The translations under genes and the position numbers were made by a program. Of a stretch of 64,000 nucleotides of DNA, positions 44,782 to 52,988 are shown piece after piece. The notes beneath the pieces are model-generated. The model worked only from the letters and a program-made list of their open reading frames with translations. It did no database searches and had not been told where the DNA came from. Source of the DNA: Pseudomonadota bacterium (lineage in GTDB: Bacteria; Pseudomonadota; Alphaproteobacteria; Rhizobiales; Xanthobacteraceae); the NCBI GenBank assembly GCA_023404675.1, contig JAEYAW010000013.1, positions 310,001 through 374,000 on the forward strand. Reading direction: 5' to 3'. Each line of letters begins with the position of its first letter. Position 1 is the first letter of the stretch.

Positions 44782-45193
44782 TCAAAATCCCTCTTGTTTC
44801 TCGCGGTCGCACGTGTTGCCGATGGAAATGCCGGAGGTGATCGATACAAACAATCTTACTAATTTCGACGGTCCGGATATTTTAGCCAGCTTTTTCGTTC
44901 CGAGTAAACGGTGCTTTGGCATACAGCTTCGTGACAGGCGGATTGCCGGCGCCGGATGACGATGCTGATCAATTGTTCAGAGCGAAGCGGGCAACGGTAA
45001 ATACGGTCAACAATGTTCGCAAATGCAAAAAAACATGTGCAGGCTGATCACAGGGTAGGGCGGGTCAGCCACAGCAGAAGCCACGTCGCCTCGTGCGGCC
45101 TGTCCTGTGATGCGGTTGGAGTTCTTCCGCTGAATTTGATGTGATAGGTTGATCTCCTCATCATTCAAGCGGCGCAAACGAGGCAGGTCCGAC
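44782..45193. other. Divergent intergenic region, 412 bp
   Basis: The region lies between the leftward secreted protein and the rightward STN-domain gene and is richer in A/T than its flanks (notably 44840-45020). It must hold both promoters. No operator, RNA or gene was recognised. Confidence 0.4.
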
Positions 45194-45847
45194 GTGAGTG
45201 TCTTTCGAAGAGTGGATGCCTTTCGAAGATTTCAACGTCGTCACGGTCTGGCTGTCACGGCAGCGCTTGGCTTGACGATGGCTGCCGGCTCGTTCGCCTC
45301 GGCGGAAACAACCGTCAGCGGTACTTCCGATGCCGTCCGCCTCGAGGCGAGCAATGCGACGCTCGACGAGATTCTCTCCGCTCTGGGCGGCAGGTTCGGT
45401 CTCGCCTACCAGAAAGCCGCTCCGCTCGATCGGAGGATTGACGGCATTTATGAGGGGCAGATCGCAAGCGTTCTGAAACGCCTGCTCAAGAGCCACGACT
45501 TTGTGCTCAGGAGCGAGAACGAATCGCTTTCGCTTCTGGTGATCGGAGAGCGCAGGTCCGCGGCGCACACCCGTTCGCAGCTTGCCTTGGGGAGCACCAA
45601 TGCGGGCCAGTCGGATCAAGCTCAGTCCGTTCCGCCACGCGCTGCTGCTGCGGCCGTGAAATCGGCGCTGCAAAGCCGGCTCGATGTATCCGTGTCCTCG
45701 CGAACGTCGAGCAGCACGACGCGGCCGGCGGCTCCGGCGTCCGCAGCACCTCCGTCGGCTGCCGGCATCGCCGAATTGATCCAGCGATCCAGCGGGACGC
45801 TTCAGTCGCTCAGGCAGTCTCTAACCTATGTTCAGCCGAAGCTCTGA
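45194..45847 (+). CDS. Secreted STN-domain protein, orphan
   Basis: The 217-residue protein starts at GTG 45194 (GAGG about 14 bases upstream; an in-frame TTG at 45149 is the alternative). It has a signal peptide (about 20-38, ending SFASA). Residues about 48-120 form a secretin/TonB short N-terminal (STN) domain: VRLEASNATLDEILSALGGR, then DGIYEGQIASVLKRLL and the closing SLSLLVIGE. The rest is serine/alanine-rich and probably disordered. STN domains normally sit on TonB receptors or secretins; here it stands alone next to a large secreted protein. The function is unknown. Confidence 0.75.
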   Translation: MSVFRRVDAFRRFQRRHGLAVTAALGLTMAAGSFASAETTVSGTSDAVRLEASNATLDEILSALGGRFGLAYQKAAPLDRRIDGIYEGQIASVLKRLLKSHDFVLRSENESLSLLVIGERRSAAHTRSQLALGSTNAGQSDQAQSVPPRAAAAAVKSALQSRLDVSVSSRTSSSTTRPAAPASAAPPSAAGIAELIQRSSGTLQSLRQSLTYVQPKL

Positions 45848-45958
45848 TCCCGGCCGGCGGTACGAACCCACCTGATGGTCGGGCGAGTTCCTGAACAGCG
45901 TCCGCAAGGCCCGGGCGAGAGGGGCGAACTGCGCATGCGACGATATGATGCATTTGCC

Positions 45959-46549
45959 TTATGCGCTCGCCGGTATCTGAAACCCGCGCAGGCGGCGCAA
46001 CACATGCGCCACGATGAGCCCGTGGATGCCGAGGGCGCATGCGATGCCGAGCAGGTGATAACCCCATGGGACGCCTTGTCCGACAAGAAGCGCGATGGTC
46101 CAGATCGCGGCGGGCAGGAACAGCACGATGGCGGTCACGAGTCCGGGATTCGGCAGTTTCATCTTCGCCGCCTGACCGATATGGGCGATGGCGTTGACGA
46201 GTGTCGTGTAGCCCGCGATCAGGCCGAAGCCGATGTCGATCGTGGAGGCCAGCACGAACACCACGGCGTAGATGCCCCACACGCCCGGAACATTGATGAC
46301 GAAAATGGCAAGGTGGGTGAGAACAGGCTGGCCCTGGCCGATCCAGCGATCGACGAACAGCCGGAAACGGTCGCCGGCGTGTTCTTCATATTGATGGACC
46401 ATGTAGAGCGGCAGCAACAGAAACACCACAAACAGCGGGGTGCCCAGCGGGCCGTAAAGCCCGATCGCCACGATGAGCAGCGTCAATCCCGCGAGCGTGC
46501 CGCCGTAGACCCAAGACTGCAAGAAAGTCTCGACGAAGGGCTTGCCCAT
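45959..46549 (-). CDS. HXXEE domain-containing membrane protein
   Basis: The 196-residue protein has about six membrane helices. The name-giving motif is seen as MVHQYEEHAGD (about 49-59), which recurs in a family of membrane proteins of unknown role, and a second histidine lies in NAIAHIGQ. ATG 46549 follows GGAGAAGG on its strand. The last about 60 codons exist a second time at 42.16-42.34 kb. Confidence 0.88.
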   Translation of the reverse strand: MGKPFVETFLQSWVYGGTLAGLTLLIVAIGLYGPLGTPLFVVFLLLPLYMVHQYEEHAGDRFRLFVDRWIGQGQPVLTHLAIFVINVPGVWGIYAVVFVLASTIDIGFGLIAGYTTLVNAIAHIGQAAKMKLPNPGLVTAIVLFLPAAIWTIALLVGQGVPWGYHLLGIACALGIHGLIVAHVLRRLRGFQIPASA

Positions 46550-46650
46550 TGACCTTCTCCTTACAATCCAGCGGACTGTCCGGACATATTTACGATCAAT
46601 CGGTCTGATTCGATAGAAAGTTTCTCGGTGTCTGCGCGGCGATCCCCGCG

Positions 46651-47721
46651 CTATTCGCCGACCTTGACCAGCTCCACGCGGCGATTGCGTCCGCGTCCGG
46701 CCTCGTCATCGTTGGCGGCCACCGGCGAGGCCATTCCGACGCCGAAGGGCTGCAGGCGTGCGTTGGAAATTCCGTGGTGTTTGATCAGCGTCTCCACCAC
46801 CGCCGCCGCGCGCCGTCTGGAGAGGTCGACGTTATAGTCGAAGCCGCCTTTCCCGTCGGTATGGCCGGCCACCACCACCTTCAGGCCCGGACTGGCTTTC
46901 AGGAATTTTCCGATCTCGTCCAGCGTGGGTTTGGAATCGGCCCGGATCGTCGCCTTGTCGAAGTCGAACAGGATGCCGTAGAGCGCGACGCGCCCGTCCT
47001 TGTCGATCGCGTTTTTCATCGCGCCCGCATCGATGAAGACGATCTTGCCGGTCTCCATCGGCCGGGTCTCGACCACATCGACGAGGATCTCCGGCCGGGT
47101 GCCGATCTGGCCGACATAGATGCCGGCATAGACGTCGCCTTCCGGGCGCTTCAGGACCGCCGCGGTGTAGACGACATCCGCCGGGCCGGAGCGGATTTCG
47201 CCGCGCCCCATCGGGCTCTCGTCGTTGAGCCCGAAATAGAGCTCGGTGCCGTTCATGTCGGAGCATTCGGCCGCGCGGCACTGGAAGAGAATCTCGAAGC
47301 CCTTGGCCGCGATGGTGCTTTGCAGATTGCGCGCGACCTCCAGCGCCGCGCGCCCCTGCGGCCCGTCGTATTTCAGGCGGAAGGATTTTCCTGCGACCCT
47401 GATCGTGTTGGCGTCGTTGAGCCGCTTGCCGCCGGCGGCGCGCATGTCCGCGCCCTTCACCGGTTTCACCAGCAGCCGGCTCTCCTCATAATCCTTGGTC
47501 TTGGAAACCTGCAGCGTCGAGCCCTCATAGCGCCCGATCAGCGGATGGTCGCTGCCGCCGGCGACGTCCTTGCCGAGCGCGAGGCCGCTCGATGCCAGCA
47601 GGAGCGCCGCGCCAAGGATCATCGCACCAAGGATCATCGCACCGGGGATCATTGCGCCAGGGATCATCGTCCCCGGAATTGAATTGGCCGGTTGACCGGG
47701 CACGTTCATTCCAGTTGCCAT
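46651..47721 (-). CDS. OmpA-family protein with DUF4892-like N-terminal domain
   Basis: The 356-residue protein has an N-terminal signal region (about 18-49) built from four repeats of MI(P/L)GA before the hydrophobic core and cleavage near LALG. A DUF4892-like domain (about 55-235) has a cysteine pair (CRAAEC). The C-terminal OmpA domain (about 240-353) carries GILFDFDKATI, VVAGHTDGKGG and LSRRRAAAVVETL, the peptidoglycan-binding core. It probably links envelope layers. The start is uncertain because each repeat contains an ATG; all are in frame. Confidence 0.88.
   Translation of the reverse strand: MATGMNVPGQPANSIPGTMIPGAMIPGAMILGAMILGAALLLASSGLALGKDVAGGSDHPLIGRYEGSTLQVSKTKDYEESRLLVKPVKGADMRAAGGKRLNDANTIRVAGKSFRLKYDGPQGRAALEVARNLQSTIAAKGFEILFQCRAAECSDMNGTELYFGLNDESPMGRGEIRSGPADVVYTAAVLKRPEGDVYAGIYVGQIGTRPEILVDVVETRPMETGKIVFIDAGAMKNAIDKDGRVALYGILFDFDKATIRADSKPTLDEIGKFLKASPGLKVVVAGHTDGKGGFDYNVDLSRRRAAAVVETLIKHHGISNARLQPFGVGMASPVAANDDEAGRGRNRRVELVKVGE
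47609..47668 (-). repeat. Four 15-bp tandem repeats in the signal-peptide coding region
   Basis: The 15-bp unit (plus-strand form GC(A/G)CC(A/G)(A/G)GGATCAT(C/T)) occurs four times in direct tandem, with a degenerate fifth. Each unit encodes Met-Ile-(Pro/Leu)-Gly-Ala of the OmpA-family protein, so copy-number changes keep the frame and change the length of the signal peptide. Confidence 0.9.
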
Positions 47722-47867
47722 TCCATCGCCTCGAACTTGAAGGGGCCGAAAACGTCGCGGCTGTCGCCTGAATAGGTCCGGGGGGCGCCGGACAAGGTTC
47801 GCGCTTCAAGTTGTCGCGGCGGGCGCGATCCCAGACGGGGATTGACGAATGCAGGCAAAATATTAAA

Positions 47868-47877
47868 GTAAATTTAC
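47868..47877. promoter_or_regulatory. Palindrome GTAAATTTAC upstream of ubiD
   Basis: A perfect 10-bp palindrome lies 27 bases upstream of the UbiD start in an AT-rich stretch (47858-47900), with TTGACG at 47842-47847 as a possible -35 box. It is a candidate operator for the MarR-type regulator encoded downstream. Confidence 0.35.
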
Positions 47878-47904
47878 ATTTTCAGTAAACAAAAAGAATT
47901 GGTG

Positions 47905-49320
47905 ATGTCCGCTGCTCCGTCCCACAAGCCGCCGCCGTTCGGCCCTTCGGTCACGCCCGATGCGAGCCTTCGGGGCTATCTGGACACCAACGCCGACATC
48001 GTGACGAGGATCACGAAGCCGGTGTCGATCGAGAACGTCGGAGCGCTGTCGGCGCAGTCGGATCGACCGATCCTGTTCGAGAGCATCGTCGAGAAGCCGG
48101 GATTTCGTCTGTGCGATATCCTCGTGAAATCCCGCCAGACTCAGGCGCGCGCGCTGGGCGTCGAACCGGATGATTTCCTGCGAACGCTCGCCTATCGGCT
48201 CCGGCAGCCGCCGCGCCCGCTGAAGCGCGTCGCGTCGGGGCCGGTGAAGGAGGTGATCCGTCTGGGCGCCGATGTGGACTGGACCACGTTGCCCGTCCCC
48301 CGCCACAAGGCGAAGGACAAGTATCCTTACGTCACCGCGATGAACATCGTGAGGGACCCGGAGACCGGCTTTTACCAGTCGTCGCATGCCGGCACGCAGG
48401 TTGTCGGACAGCGGCGCGGGCTCACCAGCTTCGCGACCCCTCACACCCATCTCGTCATCCGCAAATACCGGGAACTCGGTCATTCCCACATGCCGATCGC
48501 ATTCGTGTTCGGCGTGCCGCCGGGCTACGAGATCATGGCGAATTTTTCAGGGCTCCACATGGATATGTGGGGCGAGGTCGAGATGATCGGCACGATCCTT
48601 GGGCACGACATCGAGATGGTGCCGTGCGAGACCATCGACCTTGAGGTGCCGGCCGAGGCCGAAATCGTGGTCGAGGCGCGCGTGAACCTGACCGGCGCGT
48701 TCCGGGTCGGCGACGTCACCTCGCCGTCGATGTATCATCTGCCGCACTTCGAGGACATTCCCGAGATCGAGATCACGGGCATCACGATGCGCGGGGATCG
48801 CCCGATCTATCGCAATCACCAGACCTGCCCCGACACCGATCATCAGACGCTGCCGAGACTGTGCCACGAGGCCGTCCTCTACAACCGGCTGACCGAGATA
48901 GGGCTCGGCGTGAAGGACGTGCGTTTTCCCACATGGGGCGGCGCGCTGTCCTGCATCATCCAGTTCGACTATCCGCGCGACGGATTCGTGAACGATGCGC
49001 TGATGTTGACCATGGGCTCGCCCTGGCTGAACACCAAGATGGTGGTCGCGATCAGTCCCGACACCGATATCGACAGCGCGGCGGAGGTCTATCACGCCAT
49101 CGCAACGCGGGTTGATCCGGCGCGCGACATGTTCGTCGTTCCGGGCACGCGCGGCTCGCTCTATGATCCGTCCGCGATGCCGATGCCGGATCACCATCCC
49201 TGGCGGACGGTCGGGAAAGTCGGGATCGATGCGACGATCAAGTCGCGGCACGATCCGGCCGATTTCGAGCGGGCGTGGCCGGTGAACTGGGGTTCGGTGA
49301 AGCTGGCGGATTATCTTTAG
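47905..49320 (+). CDS. UbiD family decarboxylase
   Basis: The 471-residue prenylated-FMN-dependent decarboxylase shows MNIVRDPETGFYQ (about 150-162), FATPHTHLVIRKY and EIEITGITMRGD, all family-typical. It removes or adds a carboxyl group on an aromatic or alpha,beta-unsaturated acid. No UbiX flavin prenyltransferase is in the window, so the cofactor must come from elsewhere. The neighbouring MarR regulator suggests a catabolic role rather than ubiquinone synthesis. GTG and TTG codons lie just upstream of the chosen ATG. Confidence 0.9.
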   Translation: MSAAPSHKPPPFGPSVTPDASLRGYLDTNADIVTRITKPVSIENVGALSAQSDRPILFESIVEKPGFRLCDILVKSRQTQARALGVEPDDFLRTLAYRLRQPPRPLKRVASGPVKEVIRLGADVDWTTLPVPRHKAKDKYPYVTAMNIVRDPETGFYQSSHAGTQVVGQRRGLTSFATPHTHLVIRKYRELGHSHMPIAFVFGVPPGYEIMANFSGLHMDMWGEVEMIGTILGHDIEMVPCETIDLEVPAEAEIVVEARVNLTGAFRVGDVTSPSMYHLPHFEDIPEIEITGITMRGDRPIYRNHQTCPDTDHQTLPRLCHEAVLYNRLTEIGLGVKDVRFPTWGGALSCIIQFDYPRDGFVNDALMLTMGSPWLNTKMVVAISPDTDIDSAAEVYHAIATRVDPARDMFVVPGTRGSLYDPSAMPMPDHHPWRTVGKVGIDATIKSRHDPADFERAWPVNWGSVKLADYL

Positions 49321-49373
49321 TCCGCCCCGAAGCGACGACGATCAACGCGGCAGGCAGGATGAGGCCGAAAGCC

Positions 49374-50000
49374 ATGGCGACTCCGAAGAAGAAAGCCCAG
49401 TCGCGCAAAAACGCCGCTGCGTCGCGCCTGACTGCGGCGCGCAAGGCGTCATCGCAACAGGCCGTGCCGCTCACGGTGTCGAGTCCGTCGCTGCTCAGGC
49501 GTGGCAGCGACGCGCAGTTTCGGGAGATGATCAACGGCCTGCTGACGCTGACGCTCCGCATCGAGCTGCTGCGCGATCATCTGGCGGACCGGCTCGGCGT
49601 CACCGGGCCGCATTATTCGCTGCTGATGAGCGTCGGCCATCTCGGCGGTTGGCAGGGCGTCGCCGTCGGCAAGGTGGCGCGGGCGCTGCGGGTGACGAGT
49701 GCGTTTGTCGCGACCGAAAGCAACCGGCTGGTGAAGGCGGGGCTGATCGACAAGCGCCCCGACGCGAGCGACCGGCGCTCGGTGCTGCTGTTTCTCACGC
49801 CGACGGCGGTGGAGAAGCTGGCGAAGCTCGGGCCGGAGATCCGGAGCGTCAACGACAGGACGTTCGGAGGTTTATCGGACGCCGAGTTCGATCAACTGAC
49901 AAAACTGGTCGGCCGGCTCATCGGCAGCGCGGGCATGACCCTGCACGGCCTCGCCGCACCGGACGCGGAGGAGATTGATGCGATGGCGTTCAATGGATAG
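49374..50000 (+). CDS. MarR family transcriptional regulator
   Basis: The 208-residue protein has a basic, alanine-rich N-terminal tail (about 1-45), then a winged helix-turn-helix: VGKVARALRVTSAFVATESN as the HTH and LIDKRPDASDRRSVLLFLT as the wing, the MarR signature. It starts 53 bases after the UbiD stop, so the two are probably co-transcribed and it may control ubiD in response to the substrate. ATG 49359 would add five residues. Confidence 0.88.
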   Translation: MATPKKKAQSRKNAAASRLTAARKASSQQAVPLTVSSPSLLRRGSDAQFREMINGLLTLTLRIELLRDHLADRLGVTGPHYSLLMSVGHLGGWQGVAVGKVARALRVTSAFVATESNRLVKAGLIDKRPDASDRRSVLLFLTPTAVEKLAKLGPEIRSVNDRTFGGLSDAEFDQLTKLVGRLIGSAGMTLHGLAAPDAEEIDAMAFNG

Positions 50001-50056
50001 CGGGGTGGCGCGATTGTCGTAGGTTTTGGGAGGATCAATCGGGTCGGTCGACCAGA

Positions 50057-50131
<75 letters not shown>

Positions 50132-50241
50132 GGCCCTCAACGACACAGGCCCCGGGGAATCCGCCGGGGTGCGGGCGCGGCGTTCCTTGCCATACGGGCG
50201 GCCGTGGTGCAAGCACGCCGGCCCGTTTTCGGACGAAAAGC

Positions 50242-50685
50242 TCAGCGCGCCCCGGCCTGCGCCTTGAGCCGCGCCAGTTCCGGGCCGATCCGTGCGCCCA
50301 TCGCCTCCGCCAAGGCCTCCAGCGCCTTGAGCGGGCGGATCATCACCTCGAACTCGGCCATCTCGCCACGCGCGTTGAAGCGAATCAGATCGACGCCCTT
50401 CAGCTCCCACTTGCCGACACGGGCGCTGAATTCGAGCGTGACGTCATGGGACCCGGCGACGAAGGTGCGATGGTAGCGGAAGTCCTCGAAGACGTTGACC
50501 ACCGTCTTCAGCACCAGCCCGGCGATGTCGCGCCCGGGCATCGGGCCCTGGACGGCGGGCGAGCGGAACACGATGTCGGGGGCCAGCAGCGGCGTGAGCT
50601 GCGAGGGATCGCCGCTGGCGACAAAGGCATGCCAGCCGTCGAGCGTGGCGCGGACCTCGGGGGCCAGCAGATCGTGTGCGGTCAT
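50242..50685 (-). CDS. NTF2-like / SnoaL-like small protein
   Basis: The 147-residue cone-shaped NTF2-like fold is suggested by the N-terminal helix VRATLDGWHAFVASGDPSQL followed by LLAPDIVFRSPAVQG and strands ending VDLIRFNARGEMAEFEVMI. Members are enzymes or binding proteins of many kinds, so no function is assigned. ATG 50685 follows GGGAGG. Confidence 0.8.
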   Translation of the reverse strand: MTAHDLLAPEVRATLDGWHAFVASGDPSQLTPLLAPDIVFRSPAVQGPMPGRDIAGLVLKTVVNVFEDFRYHRTFVAGSHDVTLEFSARVGKWELKGVDLIRFNARGEMAEFEVMIRPLKALEALAEAMGARIGPELARLKAQAGAR

Positions 50686-50767
50686 GTTTTTTCCTCCCTT
50701 TTCCCTTGCCTGCCATCGTTGGCGATGGTTCTCAAGGCCGGATTGCTTTGGTCCCAGTGGTCTGCCG

Positions 50768-50953
50768 ATGAACAGTGACAAGCCGAGCCGGTCCGACCTC
50801 GCGCGCCGCGACCGCCTCAAGGCGGCCCTGCGCGAGAATCTCAAGCGGCGGAAAGTGCAGGCGCGGGCGCGCTTGCAGCCGGAGCCCGGCTCGGAGGAGG
50901 CGGCAGCCGCTGATCCGGGTCGCGAACCGGAGACGGATGGCGGAGGTTCCTAG
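50768..50953 (+). CDS. Small basic protein, unknown, upstream of murA
   Basis: The 61-residue protein has a highly charged helical N-terminal half (SDLARRDRLKAALRENLKRR) and an acidic/glycine tail. Short proteins with the RLKxALRENLKRRKxQAR pattern recur in Nitrobacteraceae. It is divergent from the NTF2-like gene and lies 193 bases ahead of murA. The function is unknown; nucleic-acid or ribosome binding would fit the charge but is not shown. Confidence 0.65.
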   Translation: MNSDKPSRSDLARRDRLKAALRENLKRRKVQARARLQPEPGSEEAAAADPGREPETDGGGS

Positions 50954-51146
50954 CCGGACTTTCGCCTCAATGGCCTGAAAACTGGGTTCCAGCGCGGCGG
51001 GAATCGGGCGTGCCGGCCGGCATTGCCACAACCGGGCGCATATGGGCATATGGACGGCGGTACGGGGCGACCCGTTTTGGGGAACGGCCTCGCATCCGAT
51101 CCGGGCGGGGGCCTGTCAGCCTCCAGACACACGACATGGGGGCGGC

Positions 51147-52436
51147 ATGGATCGCATTCGCATCGTTGGCGGCAACGAACTCAACGGCACCATCGCGATT
51201 TCCGGTGCCAAGAATGCCGCCCTGCCGCTGATGATCGCCGGCCTCCTCACCGAGGAGACCCTGATCCTCGACAACGTGCCGCGCCTCGCCGATGTGGTGC
51301 AGCTTCAGCGCATCCTCGGCAATCATGGCGTGGACATCATGGCTGCCGGCAAGCGTTCAGGCGATGGCGAGTATCAGGGCCAGACCCTGCACATCTCGGC
51401 CGCCAGCATCATCGACACCACCGCGCCCTATGAACTCGTCTCCAAGATGCGGGCGAGCTTCTGGGTGATCGCGCCGCTGCTGGCGCGCATGGGCGAGGCG
51501 AAAGTGTCGCTGCCCGGCGGCTGCGCCATCGGCACGCGTCCGGTGGACCTGCTGATCATGGCGCTGGAAAAGCTCGGGGCGGAGATCGCCATCGACGGCG
51601 GCTATGTGGTGGCGCGCGCCCCGCAGGGCCTGCGCGGGGCGCAGATCGATTTCCCCAAGGTCACCGTCAGCGGCACCCATGTCGCGCTGATGGCCGCGAC
51701 CCTCGCCAAGGGCACGACCGTCATCACCAACGCGGCCTGCGAGCCGGAAGTTCAGGACGTCGCCGACTGCCTGAACAAGATGGGCGCCCGAATCACCGGC
51801 GCGGGCACGCCGCGCATCGTGATCGAGGGCGTGACCAGGCTGTCCGGCACGCGCCACACCGTGCTGCCGGACCGGATCGAGACCGGCACCTATGCCATGG
51901 CGGTGGCGATGACCGGCGGCGACGTGCAGCTCTCGGGCGCGCGGCCGGAACTGCTGCAATCGGCGCTCGACGTTCTGGCGGAGGCCGGCGCGGTCATCAC
52001 CCCCAACAACGACGGGATCCGCGTCTCGCGCAACGGCGCGGGCATCAAGTCGGTGAACGTGACCACCGCGCCGTTCCCCGGCTTTCCGACCGATCTTCAG
52101 GCTCAGCTCATGGCGCTGATGACGAAGGCCAGGGGCTCCTCGCACATCACCGAGACGATCTTCGAGAACCGCTTCATGCACGTGCAGGAGCTGGCCCGGT
52201 TCGGCGCGCGGATCAGCCTCGACGGCGAGACCGCGACCATTGAAGGCACCTCGCGGCTGCGCGGCGCGCCGGTGATGGCGACCGACCTGCGGGCCTCGGT
52301 GTCGCTCGTGATCGCGGCGCTGGCCGCGGAAGGCGAGACCATCGTCAACCGCGTCTATCATCTGGATCGCGGCTTCGAGCGGCTGGAGGACAAGCTCTCC
52401 GCCTGCGGCGCGACCATCGAGCGCATTTCCGGCTGA
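51147..52436 (+). CDS. murA: UDP-N-acetylglucosamine 1-carboxyvinyltransferase
   Basis: The 429-residue protein catalyses the first committed step of peptidoglycan synthesis, transferring enolpyruvate to UDP-GlcNAc. Motifs visible are ISGAKNAALPLM with the substrate-binding Lys/Asn, and LPGGCAIGTRPVDL with the active-site Cys that fosfomycin modifies. The length matches the family. ATG 51147 follows a G-rich site (GGGGGCGGC). It heads a run of same-strand genes (DUF2948, hisD, UPF0262, phosphatase). Confidence 0.96.
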   Translation: MDRIRIVGGNELNGTIAISGAKNAALPLMIAGLLTEETLILDNVPRLADVVQLQRILGNHGVDIMAAGKRSGDGEYQGQTLHISAASIIDTTAPYELVSKMRASFWVIAPLLARMGEAKVSLPGGCAIGTRPVDLLIMALEKLGAEIAIDGGYVVARAPQGLRGAQIDFPKVTVSGTHVALMAATLAKGTTVITNAACEPEVQDVADCLNKMGARITGAGTPRIVIEGVTRLSGTRHTVLPDRIETGTYAMAVAMTGGDVQLSGARPELLQSALDVLAEAGAVITPNNDGIRVSRNGAGIKSVNVTTAPFPGFPTDLQAQLMALMTKARGSSHITETIFENRFMHVQELARFGARISLDGETATIEGTSRLRGAPVMATDLRASVSLVIAALAAEGETIVNRVYHLDRGFERLEDKLSACGATIERISG

Positions 52437-52471
52437 GATTCCTGCCAGAGACTGTTGCCAGAGACCTTGCC

Positions 52472-52903
52472 ATGGCTCCCGTGCGCCGCCTGATCGCCCT
52501 CGACAGTGACGACCTCGCCGTGATTTCGGCGCACGTTCAGGATGCCCATGTCACCACCGCCGACATCCTGTGGCGGCCGGGCGAGCGGCGCGTCGTCATC
52601 GGCATGCGCCGGCACGACTGGGACCAGACCCTGAACGGCCATGCGGAGCCGCAGCGGCTGATCGCGGCGCTGCGGTTCGAGCGCGTGCTGGCTTGCAAGG
52701 CGCGCGGCTTCGACTTCACCGACCGGACGGCGGGGCACCATCTGCTCGGGATCGAGTTCTACCCGTCGGCGGAGCCGGCCGGCTGCGCGCTGCTGATTTT
52801 CGCCGATGGTGCGCTGCGGCTCGATCTCGAATGCGTCGAGTGCGAGCTGGCCGATCTCGGCGCGGACGAGGTGACGGGCGACGAGGACAGCGCGGCGTCC
52901 TAG
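52472..52903 (+). CDS. DUF2948 protein
   Basis: The 143-residue soluble protein belongs to DUF2948, recognised by the opening LIALDSDDLAVISAHVQDA and by its position between murA and hisD, which is conserved in Alphaproteobacteria. No catalytic motif is visible and the function is unknown. Confidence 0.9.
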   Translation: MAPVRRLIALDSDDLAVISAHVQDAHVTTADILWRPGERRVVIGMRRHDWDQTLNGHAEPQRLIAALRFERVLACKARGFDFTDRTAGHHLLGIEFYPSAEPAGCALLIFADGALRLDLECVECELADLGADEVTGDEDSAAS

Positions 52904-52988
52904 CGGACGGCGTTGTCAATCCGGCGGGATTGGGCTAGCGGATCGGACCGGGCTGATCGCAGCCTCAAGTAGAATGCCGGATAGCCCG

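Noticed and set aside
42466..44862. Plus-strand frame of about 800 codons opposite the third secreted protein
   Set aside because: Antisense shadow; the minus frame has a signal peptide and the shared module, the plus frame is a charged low-complexity translation.
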